From an uncultured Corynebacterium sp. (GTDB lineage Bacteria > Actinomycetota > Actinomycetes > Mycobacteriales > Mycobacteriaceae), in NCBI RefSeq assembly GCF_946998835.1, contig NZ_CAMQAZ010000011.1, positions 12,512 through 76,511 on the forward strand: a stretch of DNA of 64,000 bases, written 5' to 3'. Shown here piece after piece: positions 1 to 7,538 of the stretch (positions within the stretch are counted from its first letter, which is position 1; the number at the start of each line of letters is the position of its first letter). The translations under genes were made by a program, and so were the position numbers. Under the pieces are notes generated by a model that worked only from the letters and a program-made list of their open reading frames with translations, made no database searches and was not told the DNA's origin.

Positions 1-3000
1 CGCAACGGTCACCGCGTCGTAGTCAGCCACTGCCATCAGGTCCCACGCGGATTCCCACACCGCGACCCCATCAACAACATCCGCAAGCTCACCACCGGCG
101 GCAATCCGCGTCAGCTCCCGCATCGCCGACGTCGCATCCTCATGCTTGACGACGGGCACCGCGCCCACCGCTTCACTCTGGCACATGCGAATCTTAAGTT
201 GCGTATCCTCGCCTACGGCCTCCGGCAGCGGTACGGTCAACTGTGCCCACGACAGGTCCTCCGCTATTTCCTCGGCTATTTCCTCGGCGCTGCCAGATAC
301 TTCGATGGTTTCCAAAATGGCACCCGTGCCTGGATGCTCCAGACGCTGTGCACCGGAGTAATCGGCCTCGTCAGAGACACACACCCACTCGTGTTCCGGC
401 CCCAGCGCCAGTGCTGGATTCGGCTGCTGCCGACCTGCCCACCAGATCACAGGTGCTGCGAGCATCCGGCTGAGAGTGTCGACAGGCGCACCTGGCAGAT
501 AACCGTCCTCCATCAGCGCCCGGGCGGTAGCCTTTTCAAACCGGCCCAGAATCTCCGCCACCGTCTCATTCGCGCGAGTAATACCTGCCACGGCCTGTGG
601 TCCTGGGATAATGCACACTCCATCCGCGTCATAGCGGGAGTCATGGGCCTGCCACAGCGAATCCGAACGCCACCAGCGCCGTACCTCAGCATCGATAACC
701 GGCACAAAGGGAACGGGTTTGCCCGGTGTGCGGCACAGCTCGGAGATAAAGAAGGTGACATCTGCCGGGTGGAGGCGAATATCCAAGTCCAGGAGGCTAG
801 CCAACCTCGAAGTTTCGTCCCGCGGCTGGGTGCGCACGCTGTCACCGTCGGCAAGCGCGTCAAACGTGCCCTCATCGGCCGGACTGAGTCGCGCTTCCAC
901 ACGATCGACAAGTGCGACAAAGCGCGTCGCCCACGTCGGGTCGATGAACTCACCGTCCGGTGCGCACAATTCGAGATAGCGATTCAGCACCTCGGCGTAG
1001 GTCATGGAGTCGACATCGCCGAAGAAGGGCTTCGCAGTGGCGTTTATGGCAGCAATGATCTCCGCTCGACGTTCGTTTACCGCTGCGGCATCGCCTGCAA
1101 CCTCGTCGAGCAATCGGCCAGCACGTGCTGCGGCATTGTCGATTTCATGGATGTCAGCGCCCAACTGGCTGCGTCCCGAGGCCATGCCATCAACGGCGCC
1201 GCCAGCGGGAATCCACTTATCGGTGCCGTTGGTAGCAACGAGCAATTGTTTCACAGACTCAGAAGCCGTCGATTCCTTAGCCGCCATCGCGGCGGTGCCG
1301 ATGATGACCGCATCCACCGGCATTGGGGCCAGGCCGTAGCGAGTCGACCACGTTCCCATCAGGTAATCGCGGGCCTGCTCCGGCTTACCGATACCACCGC
1401 CAACAGCAAGCACCACATCGTGGGTACGAATCTTTGCGTAAGTGTTAATTAGCAGGTCATCGAGGTCCTCCCAGGAATGATGTCCACCAGCACGCCCACC
1501 TTCAACCTGCATGATGATCGGATAGTGAACACCCTGCTGCACCAACGCATCTGAAATTGCCAGCACGGATTCAATCTGCTCAATGGTGCCCGGTTTGAAC
1601 GAGATATGCGGAATCCCACCCTCGCGCAGCTGCTTCACCAGCTCGACTGCCTCGTCCACTTCCGGAATTCCCGCAGAAATGGTCACACCGTCAATCGGAC
1701 GTCCCGCTGCCACCGCACGCGGCAGCAGACGACGTCCCCCGACGTGCAGGCCCCACAGGTACGGGTCCAAGAACATGGTGTTGAACTGTGCACTGCGCCC
1801 CTCATCGAGCAGCTCCGACAGACGTTGGACATTGGCCTCGAAAATCTCCGGCGTGACCTGACCGCCACCGGCCAATTCCGCCCAGAAACCAGCATTCGCG
1901 GCAGCAGCAACAATCTCCGGGTCAACAGTTGTTGGTGTCATGCCGCCGAGCAGAATCGGCGCACGCCCAGTTAACCTAGTGAACTTCGTCTCAACACGGG
2001 GCTTATCACCCGTGACCAGGCGCGGTGCAAACTCCCGCCAGGAGGTGGGGTGTTCAATGTCGGCCTCAAAAAGTGCGCGCTGCCCTGCCGCAGTTGCCGC
2101 AGAGAGCACCGCTACGCCGTACCCTTCAGCATTGCGCTCCGTCAGCTTGACGACGCCCGTGTCTGGCCCCAAATCCACGATAGTGGTGACCCCTTGGTCG
2201 ATGAGCCCCCGTACCTCGGCACTCCAATCGCTGGGGTCAACCAAAATTGCACGCGCGAGCCGGTCGGCCACATCGGTATCCAGTCCGATGCGGTCAGCCT
2301 GTTGCACCACCCATTTCACAGCGGAGGCAAGCACTGGATGGTGAAAGGCCCCGCTCACTGGCAGTGTCGTGCATTCGACAGCACGGTCCTTCCGCTGCCC
2401 TGCCGTGAGCTGATTGGATAATTGGTCAGTGAGTCCCTCGGCGAGCTGTTCCAACTTTTCCTGGGCACCGATAACGACGCTGGTAGTCCGCGTGTTCTTC
2501 AGCCCGATGACGCATCCCTGTGGAAGGAGCGGTTCCAATTCCGCGGCTGTCAGCCCCGAGATGCTCAGCATTGGCGCGCGACCAAATCCAGCTACCCGAG
2601 TGCCGCGCGCGCAGGCCACACCAATAAGGCGAGCGAGTGCAAGAATATCTGCTGCTTTTTCTGGGTGCATCGCGATTTCAGCGGCCAACACACCTTGCGA
2701 ATGCCCTGCCACCGCTGTCGCTTCGGAGATATCAATACCCTGCGCTGCCAACTGCTCAATGACGCCCAACTGCGCCAAGAGAATGCCCGGAACACTGACC
2801 GCAGGGTTGGTTGTATCTCCGGTAAATGGCTCCTCAGTGGCAAGAGAGGTAGCCCAACCAAAAGGATTAAAGCCTGCAGGTAGTTGGCCTACGAGATCGT
2901 CGTTAAGCGGTGCGATTAGTTCCTCGGCGAGAGTGAACGCGTCCCATAGTTTCTGTGCAGTACCGCTGGCGATAGCGCTGGCAAGAGTGTCCAACCAAGG

Positions 3001-3093
3001 GCGCGATTGACCGGCGAATGTAACGGCGAAGGTCCCAAGATCTGGAGCAGACGCAGCGTTGGTGTGCACAGTATCGAGTTTCTCGTAAATCAC
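1..3093 (-). CDS. fas: Type I fatty acid synthase (FAS-I), N-terminal part, runs off left edge
   Basis: This is the first ~1031 residues of the giant multifunctional synthase that makes long acyl chains for membrane and mycolate precursors in the cytoplasm. It opens with an acyltransferase domain with the nucleophile motif AGHSQG near residue 170. It continues into the enoyl reductase region, with KFTRLTGRAPILLGGMTPTT followed by AELAGGGQV and HVEGGRAGGHHSWEDLDD-type motifs. The match to mycobacterial Fas is close and collinear throughout. I chose GTG at 3093 because AAGGA lies 10 bases upstream and a stop interrupts the frame shortly before it. The C-terminal domains (dehydratase, malonyl/palmitoyl transferase, ketoreductase, ketosynthase) lie outside the window. 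The reading frame is open with no sign of decay. Whether this is the only FAS-I or one of two paralogues, as in some corynebacteria, cannot be told here. Confidence 0.96.
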   Translation of the reverse strand, partial: MIYEKLDTVHTNAASAPDLGTFAVTFAGQSRPWLDTLASAIASGTAQKLWDAFTLAEELIAPLNDDLVGQLPAGFNPFGWATSLATEEPFTGDTTNPAVSVPGILLAQLGVIEQLAAQGIDISEATAVAGHSQGVLAAEIAMHPEKAADILALARLIGVACARGTRVAGFGRAPMLSISGLTAAELEPLLPQGCVIGLKNTRTTSVVIGAQEKLEQLAEGLTDQLSNQLTAGQRKDRAVECTTLPVSGAFHHPVLASAVKWVVQQADRIGLDTDVADRLARAILVDPSDWSAEVRGLIDQGVTTIVDLGPDTGVVKLTERNAEGYGVAVLSAATAAGQRALFEADIEHPTSWREFAPRLVTGDKPRVETKFTRLTGRAPILLGGMTPTTVDPEIVAAAANAGFWAELAGGGQVTPEIFEANVQRLSELLDEGRSAQFNTMFLDPYLWGLHVGGRRLLPRAVAAGRPIDGVTISAGIPEVDEAVELVKQLREGGIPHISFKPGTIEQIESVLAISDALVQQGVHYPIIMQVEGGRAGGHHSWEDLDDLLINTYAKIRTHDVVLAVGGGIGKPEQARDYLMGTWSTRYGLAPMPVDAVIIGTAAMAAKESTASESVKQLLVATNGTDKWIPAGGAVDGMASGRSQLGADIHEIDNAAARAGRLLDEVAGDAAAVNERRAEIIAAINATAKPFFGDVDSMTYAEVLNRYLELCAPDGEFIDPTWATRFVALVDRVEARLSPADEGTFDALADGDSVRTQPRDETSRLASLLDLDIRLHPADVTFFISELCRTPGKPVPFVPVIDAEVRRWWRSDSLWQAHDSRYDADGVCIIPGPQAVAGITRANETVAEILGRFEKATARALMEDGYLPGAPVDTLSRMLAAPVIWWAGRQQPNPALALGPEHEWVCVSDEADYSGAQRLEHPGTGAILETIEVSGSAEEIAEEIAEDLSWAQLTVPLPEAVGEDTQLKIRMCQSEAVGAVPVVKHEDATSAMRELTRIAAGGELADVVDGVAVWESAWDLMAVADYDAVTVA

Positions 3094-3488
3094 GTGGCTG
3101 AGGTCCTTGTCTATTGAGCTGCGGATGAACTGCGAAACGGAAACAGCTTTTGTTTCCAAATCCTTGCCAGGACACTATGCCATAAATCATGAGGCTTTCA
3201 TCATGTTTGGATTGCGTGAATATGCGATGTCGCCAATAAAGGAAGAGCACCCAAAGGAAGATGGGGCAAAACATCACCGCGACTAGATCGACAGCGCCCA
3301 CGCTTTAGCCGCGCAAGGATTCTGCAGGTAGAGAACAGTGTTCCCCTATTGGGGTGCTGTCCAAATTAGACACTGAGGCGAGTGCATAAGAGACAGGAGG
3401 CGGACGAAATCCCCGTGCCACCACTTGCCGAGTTCGTGATTAACATCACAGCGGCTGGTCGTGTCCGAATCGTTGAAATTGCCCGAAT
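3094..3488. other. Intergenic stretch upstream of fas, left edge of accessory island
   Basis: No convincing gene lies here. A short open frame overlapping the start of fas could encode a hydrophobic N-terminus, but it continues as antisense-like noise into fas. The stretch holds a small hairpin with arms CCCC and GGGG at 3343-3354, followed by a near-palindrome TGTCCAAATTAGACA at 3358-3372. Such sequences can occur at insertion-sequence ends, but I found no partner end. The fas promoter should be in this region on the minus strand. Confidence 0.5.
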
Positions 3489-3686
3489 TTAATCGCCGAG
3501 TGCATCCAACACCGCCGACTCTGCTTCCTCGAGGCGACGCTCCGACTCTTCGACTTCCCGCTGGGACTTGCCGTCGCGCTCTACGTTGCCGTCAAAAATT
3601 GCGCAGGGATCATCGTTAACCACGGTGTCATCGGGGACGATGCCCCGACGCGCCATGTATTCATCCAGATGCATTGAGATGCTCAT
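3489..3686 (-). CDS. Small acidic hypothetical protein (65 aa)
   Basis: I do not recognise the family. The start ATG at 3686 is well supported by GGGAGG five bases upstream. The protein begins MSISMHLDEYMARRG, has a DDTVVNDDPCAIFDG stretch in the middle and ends in a charged, probably helical segment (REVEESERRLEEAE). It is acidic with one cysteine and no membrane segment. It reads away from the integrase remnant on the opposite strand and lies inside the accessory island, so a mobile-element accessory role such as a small regulator or antitoxin-like partner is possible but unsupported. The clean ribosome site argues that it is translated. Confidence 0.5.
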   Translation of the reverse strand: MSISMHLDEYMARRGIVPDDTVVNDDPCAIFDGNVERDGKSQREVEESERRLEEAESAVLDALGD

Positions 3687-3749
3687 GTCGCCTCCCTGCT
3701 TTAAATATACGATTGGCGCCATTGTATCGACAGGCCTGATTGCCTTCTT

Positions 3750-4288
3750 ATCTTCGGATAGCCAAGCAAGCTGGCCAAGTTTATCCGGAAACGTGGAGCC
3801 GTACCGCTTACCGTCCGGTGCGGTGTATCGCGCTTGGTATCGTCCGCTTTCAGCAGCCGCAAACTACCCCACCCGCATTATCTCCCAGACCCCGAACAGA
3901 GTCAGCAGTCCGGCAAGTGGCGGTACCTAGCTCATTGGCAACGCGGCTAGAGGCTCGTCGTGGGCTGCCCGGTGCGCTCCTATTTGAGTCCCCACGCGGC
4001 GGGGGCGTGCTGCCGGAGCCTAGCTCTTCCCACAGCTGGTGGAGTACGTCTGTCGCTGAGACACAGGCTACTGACCCGACGTTTCCGAAGCAGTTAACCC
4101 GTCACGACCTCAGGCACACTGCAGCGTCTCTGATGTTGTCCCGCGGCTGCACCGTGTTGCAGGTACAGCGCCAGCTCGGTCATGCAGATGTGGCCACGAC
4201 CCTTCGCATCTACTCGCACCTGATGCCCGGCGACCTGGAGCGGGTTAGGGAGGTCATGGATAATTTCGTCCCCACCACGTCCTCATAG
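3750..4288 (+). pseudogene. Tyrosine recombinase/phage integrase remnant, internally deleted and frameshifted
   Basis: Two integrase pieces lie in different frames. In one frame, at about 3781-3850, the sequence reads LSGNVEPYRLPSGAVYRAWY, typical of the N-terminal arm-DNA-binding region of actinobacterial integrases. In another frame, from about 3900 to the stop at 4288, the C-terminal catalytic core is seen: VRQVAVPSSLATRL, then WWSTSVAETQATDPTFP, then TRHDLRHTAASLML with the HxxR catalytic box, QRQLGHADVATTLRIYSHL with the nucleophile Tyr, and a short tail. The core-binding domain and the first catalytic Arg region between them are missing (roughly 200 residues short of normal). I infer an ancient integrative element whose integrase has been deleted internally. 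The catalytic fragment is almost certainly inactive alone. Confidence 0.8.
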
Positions 4289-4421
4289 GTAACACTGGCG
4301 CGAAAGACCGCGTAGGCTGCTCGCCCGCTGACTTACTGCGTACTAGAGTCGTGGCGAGTTGACAGATAGGTATTGCCGCCCCGCGTCCCGCTCCTGCCCG
4401 AGGGGCGGAGCTGTCGCAGGT
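4289..4421. other. Non-coding gap after integrase remnant
   Basis: This short stretch lies between the integrase fragment and the convergent minus-strand hypothetical gene. I see no gene, tRNA or clear terminator in it. Confidence 0.4.
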
Positions 4422-4835
4422 CTACAACTGGTCTGGCGGCCACGGCTTTCCGTCAGGGAAGTATCTGTCATACTTCCAGCCCAGGCGGAAAGGGAGTACA
4501 TATTTCTGGGGACTGTTGTTCGCTTCCCACATCGACTTTGGTTTTGTTGCCCGCTCGGCTTCTTCCCGGTCGGTGTACACCCCGTAACAGATAGGGTCCC
4601 AGAAGTTGCTATCGGTGATTTCGAGAGTGGGTGTGCCGGTGAACACTCCGTAAAGGAGTTGGTCGCGGCTTTCGACCTCGACCTCGAAATCTTCCCAGGT
4701 GCCCATCATTCCGCCGGGTTGCGCGCGCCACCAGTTGTCAATCGCGAGGGCGGTCTCCTCGGACTCGACGAACCCGCCGAGCGGCTCGGTGTTATCCGGG
4801 TAGCGCGGGTAAATGACGCAGACGACAATTTTCAT
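4422..4835 (-). CDS. Hypothetical protein (137 aa), partner of upstream exported protein
   Basis: Family not recognised. The protein starts MKIVVCVIYPRYPD, is acidic and rich in aromatic residues (WWRAQPGGMMGTWEDFEVE, SNFWDPICYGVYTDREEAE) and ends in a Trp/Pro/Tyr-rich tail (YDRYFPDGKPWPPDQL). It has no signal peptide or membrane helix, so it should be cytoplasmic. The start ATG at 4835 lies 10 bases after the stop of the exported protein gene 4846-5370 on the same strand, so the two are probably co-transcribed and translationally coupled, because no strong independent ribosome site is visible. A GTG two codons earlier (4841) is an alternative start. An exported protein followed by a cytoplasmic one recalls toxin-immunity or exclusion pairs, but nothing in the sequence proves that. 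Confidence 0.65.
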   Translation of the reverse strand: MKIVVCVIYPRYPDNTEPLGGFVESEETALAIDNWWRAQPGGMMGTWEDFEVEVESRDQLLYGVFTGTPTLEITDSNFWDPICYGVYTDREEAERATKPKSMWEANNSPQKYVLPFRLGWKYDRYFPDGKPWPPDQL

Positions 4836-4845
4836 AGACACGTTT

Positions 4846-5370
4846 CTACACCCGGCACGGGAGATTAGCCACAGAGGAGTAGCTGCGGGCGTAGTAGGTT
4901 TTTCCGTGGTAGACGATGGTTCCCAGGGTGACACCGATGAAGCGGGTATCTACCTTGCCGTTGCATGTAAAGGCCACGTTCTTTTGAGTGAGGGTATTTG
5001 TATTGTAAGCAGAAGCATGCACCCCGCTTAGGGCAAGCTTCCACGCGGTGTAGTACTTGTACCGTAGGTCCGAGCTGTGCTTAATGCTGCTGACAGGCAC
5101 ACGGCAGTTGGTGTGCGCCTTGAAGCCTATGGTTCCCCAACCTCCGGACTTGCGAAGATGAATGTTGTCGAGTTTCAGAGTGCATGGCCCGTACTCCTTG
5201 ACGGCCCGAACGGCGGTGGTGTCCTCGCCGGGTGGGGTGTCAGATAGGACGTAGGGTATCGAGATTGACCCAAGGTTTTCTTCTACTTGAGCCTGGGCGG
5301 GTGCTGCAATCCCTAAGCTGGCGACGCTAATTGCTACCGCTGTGAGTAGGGATATTGTGCGTGTGCGCAT
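4846..5370 (-). CDS. Exported Cys-containing hypothetical protein (174 aa)
   Basis: The start ATG at 5370 opens a textbook Sec signal peptide: MRTRT, a hydrophobic core SLLTAVAISVASLGIAAPA, and a likely cleavage site at AQA before QVEEN. The mature part (~145 residues) carries four cysteines (GPCTLK, HTNCRV, AFTCNG, NLPCRV), which could form two disulfides, and many Tyr residues. I do not recognise the fold. The longer frame upstream of 5370 has no support. The gene is followed 10 bases later by the cytoplasmic gene 4422-4835. It sits in the accessory island between two integrase remnants, so acquisition by transfer is likely. A surface or superinfection-exclusion role is speculation. Confidence 0.75.
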   Translation of the reverse strand: MRTRTISLLTAVAISVASLGIAAPAQAQVEENLGSISIPYVLSDTPPGEDTTAVRAVKEYGPCTLKLDNIHLRKSGGWGTIGFKAHTNCRVPVSSIKHSSDLRYKYYTAWKLALSGVHASAYNTNTLTQKNVAFTCNGKVDTRFIGVTLGTIVYHGKTYYARSYSSVANLPCRV

Positions 5371-5573
5371 GGTCAGAGTCTTTCGTGAGCGTGCTTGCCA
5401 AACCGTTGGCGACAGGCTGCCCTTTTGCGACCTATTAGCTGGGCGACTGTCACTAATAGATTGGCTCACTCCCTGCCTCAATGGAAGCCCCGTGACTTTC
5501 GGTTACCCCCAAGGCGAGCTGAGTTGTGTCTACTCCTCTAGACACGGGGAACCGGCTCCGCGAGACTGGGCAC

Positions 5574-5903
5574 ATGACTATATACACCGCAAGGGTAAAG
5601 CGCTCCGGCGACTGGTGGGCCGTCACCGTGCCCCAGGTGCCGGGACTCTTCACCCAGGGGCGCACCCTCGCTGAGATAAAAGATATGGTGCGCCGGCCGC
5701 TAGAGCTATACCCGGAGATAGAGCCAGACCCGGACACTGCGAGGGTAGTTATCCAGCTGGGCACTCCCGCGGGTGAAGAGGCAGCCGCAACCGCAACTGC
5801 TCGTGCTGCTCGCAACCTTGTAGCTCAAGGGCTGACCTACCGCGACACGGCGGTACTGCTCGACATATCCCATCAGCGGGTCGCGCAGCTCGTCTCCGAC
5901 TAG
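5574..5903 (+). CDS. HicB-like antitoxin-family protein with C-terminal helix-turn-helix (109 aa)
   Basis: The N-terminal half has the HicB fold signature: MTIYTARVKRSGDWWAVTVP, then VPGLFTQGRTLAEIKDMV and RRPLELY, as in the partial RNase-H-like fold of HicB proteins. The C-terminal half, after an Ala-rich linker (EEAAATATARAARNL), is a helix-turn-helix (GLTYRDTAVLLDISHQRVAQLV) suited to DNA binding. In complete systems HicB neutralises the HicA mRNA-interferase toxin and represses the operon. No 60-80 residue HicA-like gene is found on either side, so this is an orphan, perhaps acting only as a regulator. The region upstream is AT/GC mixed with no clear promoter. The gene lies inside the accessory island. 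Confidence 0.75.
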   Translation: MTIYTARVKRSGDWWAVTVPQVPGLFTQGRTLAEIKDMVRRPLELYPEIEPDPDTARVVIQLGTPAGEEAAATATARAARNLVAQGLTYRDTAVLLDISHQRVAQLVSD

Positions 5904-5971
5904 CTCGTCACCTATCCCACCACCCCGCCTGACGCGGCACTGCACCGGTTCATGCAGCAGTGTAATCGCGC

Positions 5972-6010
5972 CGGGCGTTTTCTACGTGTGACCTAGGAAA
6001 ATGCCGCCCG
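5972..6010 (+). terminator. Stem-loop after the HicB-like gene
   Basis: The arms CGGGCGTTTTCTA and TAGGAAAATGCCGCCCG form a long imperfect hairpin about 70 bases after the stop codon of the HicB-like gene. A T-run on the 3' side is lacking, so it may be a weak terminator or an operator rather than an efficient terminator. Confidence 0.4.
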
Positions 6011-6107
6011 CGACCGAAAATGTTTCCGGCGTTGTACCCTAGCCTCCGTCGCACACACGCGCTAGAATGGGGTCAAGTTTCCAGAGTTGATTTAAGGAGT
6101 GTACCTA

Positions 6108-6518
6108 ATGTATACAAGCTTTTTCGAGCGCCAGCAGGAGGCCATGGCGCGTGTGGCCGAGTCGCAGGAGGTTTACGACCGTGCAGAGGCGGCGTACCAG
6201 GCGGCAGTCACCGAGCGCACGGATACCTACGACGCGGGAAAGACTGAGCGCGAGCAGCGCATGGCAGCCCTTGAGGAGGAGCAGGCGCGGCAGCGCGCCG
6301 CCCTTAATGCGGAGATGGATAATGACTACGCGGAGACGCTGGCGGAGGCCGACCGCGCAGTCAACGCCGCAGTGGAGACTGTCAATGCTGCACAGGACCC
6401 GTGGCGGGAGACCATCACCGCGGAGGTGGAATCTAAGACCGTCACGCGCCCGCAAATCGAGATGGCTGGCCTGACCTTGCCGCAGCGTCGCCACACGCAC
6501 CGCAAGCAGGTCGCCTAG
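6108..6518 (+). CDS. Small coiled-coil hypothetical protein (136 aa)
   Basis: The start ATG at 6108 is preceded by AAGGAG at eight bases, a strong ribosome site. Nearly the whole protein is charged, Ala/Glu-rich helix with heptad spacing (QQEAMARVAESQEVYDRAE, EREQRMAALEEEQARQRA, DNDYAETLAEADRAVNAAVE), followed by a basic tail LPQRRHTHRKQVA. There is no signal peptide, cysteine or transmembrane segment. The family is not recognised. Coiled-coil proteins of this size occur as phage scaffolding-like, plasmid or nucleoid accessory proteins, but none can be assigned. The gene has its own strong terminator directly after it, so it looks like a monocistronic, well-expressed accessory gene. Neighbours are the HicB-like gene and a repeat cluster. 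Confidence 0.65.
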   Translation: MYTSFFERQQEAMARVAESQEVYDRAEAAYQAAVTERTDTYDAGKTEREQRMAALEEEQARQRAALNAEMDNDYAETLAEADRAVNAAVETVNAAQDPWRETITAEVESKTVTRPQIEMAGLTLPQRRHTHRKQVA

Positions 6519-6533
6519 CAACAAGCGACTAGC

Positions 6534-6561
6534 CCCCAGGTGATTTAACTGGGGACTTTTT
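6534..6561 (+). terminator. Rho-independent terminator of the coiled-coil gene
   Basis: Stem CCCCAG/CTGGGG with a nine-base loop is followed by ACTTTTT, 15 bases after the stop codon. This is a classic intrinsic terminator. Confidence 0.85.
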
Positions 6562-6654
6562 CATGCGTCAAAACTCACCCGCTGCGAGGTGCTGTGGCGG
6601 GCTGCGGGGAGCAGGGAACGGGAGGCCTGTGGCAGGTCGCAGGTGGCAGGCAGA

Positions 6655-6776
6655 CTGTTCCCTAGACCGGGCGCTAGACCACGGTCTAGACCATGAAAAG
6701 TAAATTCTGTATGCGGGAAATGAGCATAGACCCGGAGCGTTAAAGCCCTAGACAGTCTGGGTTAAAGTCCTAGATA
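6655..6776. repeat. CTAG-rich repeat cluster
   Basis: Five CTAG sites lie within ~120 bases, mostly as CTAGACC or CTAGAYA. They include a palindrome CTAGACC-AC-GGTCTAG at 6674-6689 and a 16-base direct repeat GTTAAAGCCCTAGACA / GTTAAAGTCCTAGATA at 6739-6754 and 6761-6776 (22-base period). It lies in the non-coding gap between the convergent coiled-coil and HTH-like genes. It may be binding-site iterons for an element-encoded protein; no function is shown. Confidence 0.6.
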
Positions 6777-6787
6777 CTTAGCGACAG

Positions 6788-6832
6788 AAAACCCGCCCAA
6801 GTCCGAGTTTTCCCAGGTTCGAGGCGGGTTTT
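6788..6832 (-). terminator. Probable terminator with arms AAAACCCGCC / GGCGGGTTTT
   Basis: A perfect 10-base inverted repeat with a 25-base loop. The A/T ends of the arms provide a T-run on either strand, so it could end transcription of the minus-strand HTH-like genes and perhaps also act in the other direction. Confidence 0.65.
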
Positions 6833-6960
6833 CAGGGTCTACGCCCGAGGTATGAGGGGTCTTGCGGTCTAGAGCCAGGTACAACGGCCAGTCGCGCGGA
6901 CATTACTACCGTCGAGGTGCCCATCAAGCGGGCCACGTCCGCCACGGCTAGGTCGCTCAT
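6832..6960 (-). CDS. Very small possible HTH fragment (42 aa)
   Basis: Beginning at ATG 6960, the frame reads MSDLAVADVARLMGTST and then VVMSARLAVVPGS, resembling a helix-turn-helix of the kind seen in small actinobacterial phage regulators. The same frame stays open upstream into the end of the gene at 6999-7478 (ELDRLSITKGLGACC) without a start codon. It may therefore be the broken end of a longer protein displaced by a frameshift, rather than an independent gene. No ribosome site is evident, and support is weak. Confidence 0.25.
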   Translation of the reverse strand: MSDLAVADVARLMGTSTVVMSARLAVVPGSRPQDPSYLGRRP

Positions 6961-6998
6961 GCAACACGCCCCCAGCCCCTTGGTGATACTCAGCCGGT

Positions 6999-7478
6999 CT
7001 AGCTCTCCGTCAGCTTCTCGCAGGCGAGCCAGGCGGCCACATCTCCCGCGTCAAAATGAGCCTTGTCCTGGCTGCTCTGTATGCCCGCCTTGCGATATTC
7101 CCACGTAAAGCGCAGCTGCCTCAGCGAGTCCCGCATGAGCCGCGTCGCCGCCTCCGTAGGGGCGGGCGGGGCAGTCACCGGCAGCGTTTTCAAGCCAGGC
7201 GCGCGACTAGTTAGGAACTGTAACAATCGGTTTTGTGAGACCCCGGCGAGTGTGGCCACCGCCCGGCGGGGCACCCCGAAATCGAGCAGCGCGCCTACCG
7301 CGTCACGGTGCCACTGCATGGTGCCCAGCTGCCCCGCGTGCTCCATGTCGCGGAGCAGTGCGGGGGCTGCGGCCCACATCTCGGAGCCGTCGATAGCATT
7401 CGCTGCGGCCTGTAGACGCTGCTCTAGCTCCGCGCGTGCGCGGCCTGCTGCACTGTAAATTTTCTGCACGTCTTTCAT
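6999..7478 (-). CDS. Hypothetical HTH-like protein (159 aa)
   Basis: Family not recognised. The N-terminal half is helical and basic (MKDVQKIYSAAGRARAELEQRL). The middle contains a helix-turn-helix-like segment (DFGVPRRAVATLAGVSQNRLLQFL), where VPRRAVATLAGVS resembles the scaffold and recognition helix of small phage or plasmid regulators. A Pro-rich linker (LPVTAPPAPTEAA) separates this from a Trp-containing C-terminal helical part. The start ATG at 7478 has AGGGG seven bases upstream. It lies between the repeat cluster and the second integrase remnant, so it is probably a leftover gene of the integrated element, possibly a regulator. No membrane segments or cysteine pairs. Confidence 0.6.
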   Translation of the reverse strand: MKDVQKIYSAAGRARAELEQRLQAAANAIDGSEMWAAAPALLRDMEHAGQLGTMQWHRDAVGALLDFGVPRRAVATLAGVSQNRLLQFLTSRAPGLKTLPVTAPPAPTEAATRLMRDSLRQLRFTWEYRKAGIQSSQDKAHFDAGDVAAWLACEKLTES

Positions 7479-7538
7479 GGTCTACCCCTAGTGATAGGTG
7501 GCGTGTTCGTGTACCAGACAATCGAGCTGACCGGCGGT

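Noticed and set aside
142..1452. Long plus-strand open frame (436 codons) at the left edge
   Set aside because: It is antisense to the FAS-I coding frame, whose translation matches mycobacterial Fas throughout; the plus-strand translation has no recognisable domain.
2903..3301. Possible small membrane protein (MGAVDLVAVMFCPIFLWVLF...) upstream of fas
   Set aside because: Only the first ~25 residues look hydrophobic; the rest is the fas N-terminus in another frame, and no ribosome site precedes it.
4359..4868. Plus-strand frame over the 4422-4835 gene
   Set aside because: The opposite strand is coupled to an exported-protein gene and has a protein-like composition; the plus-strand frame has no start signal or motif.
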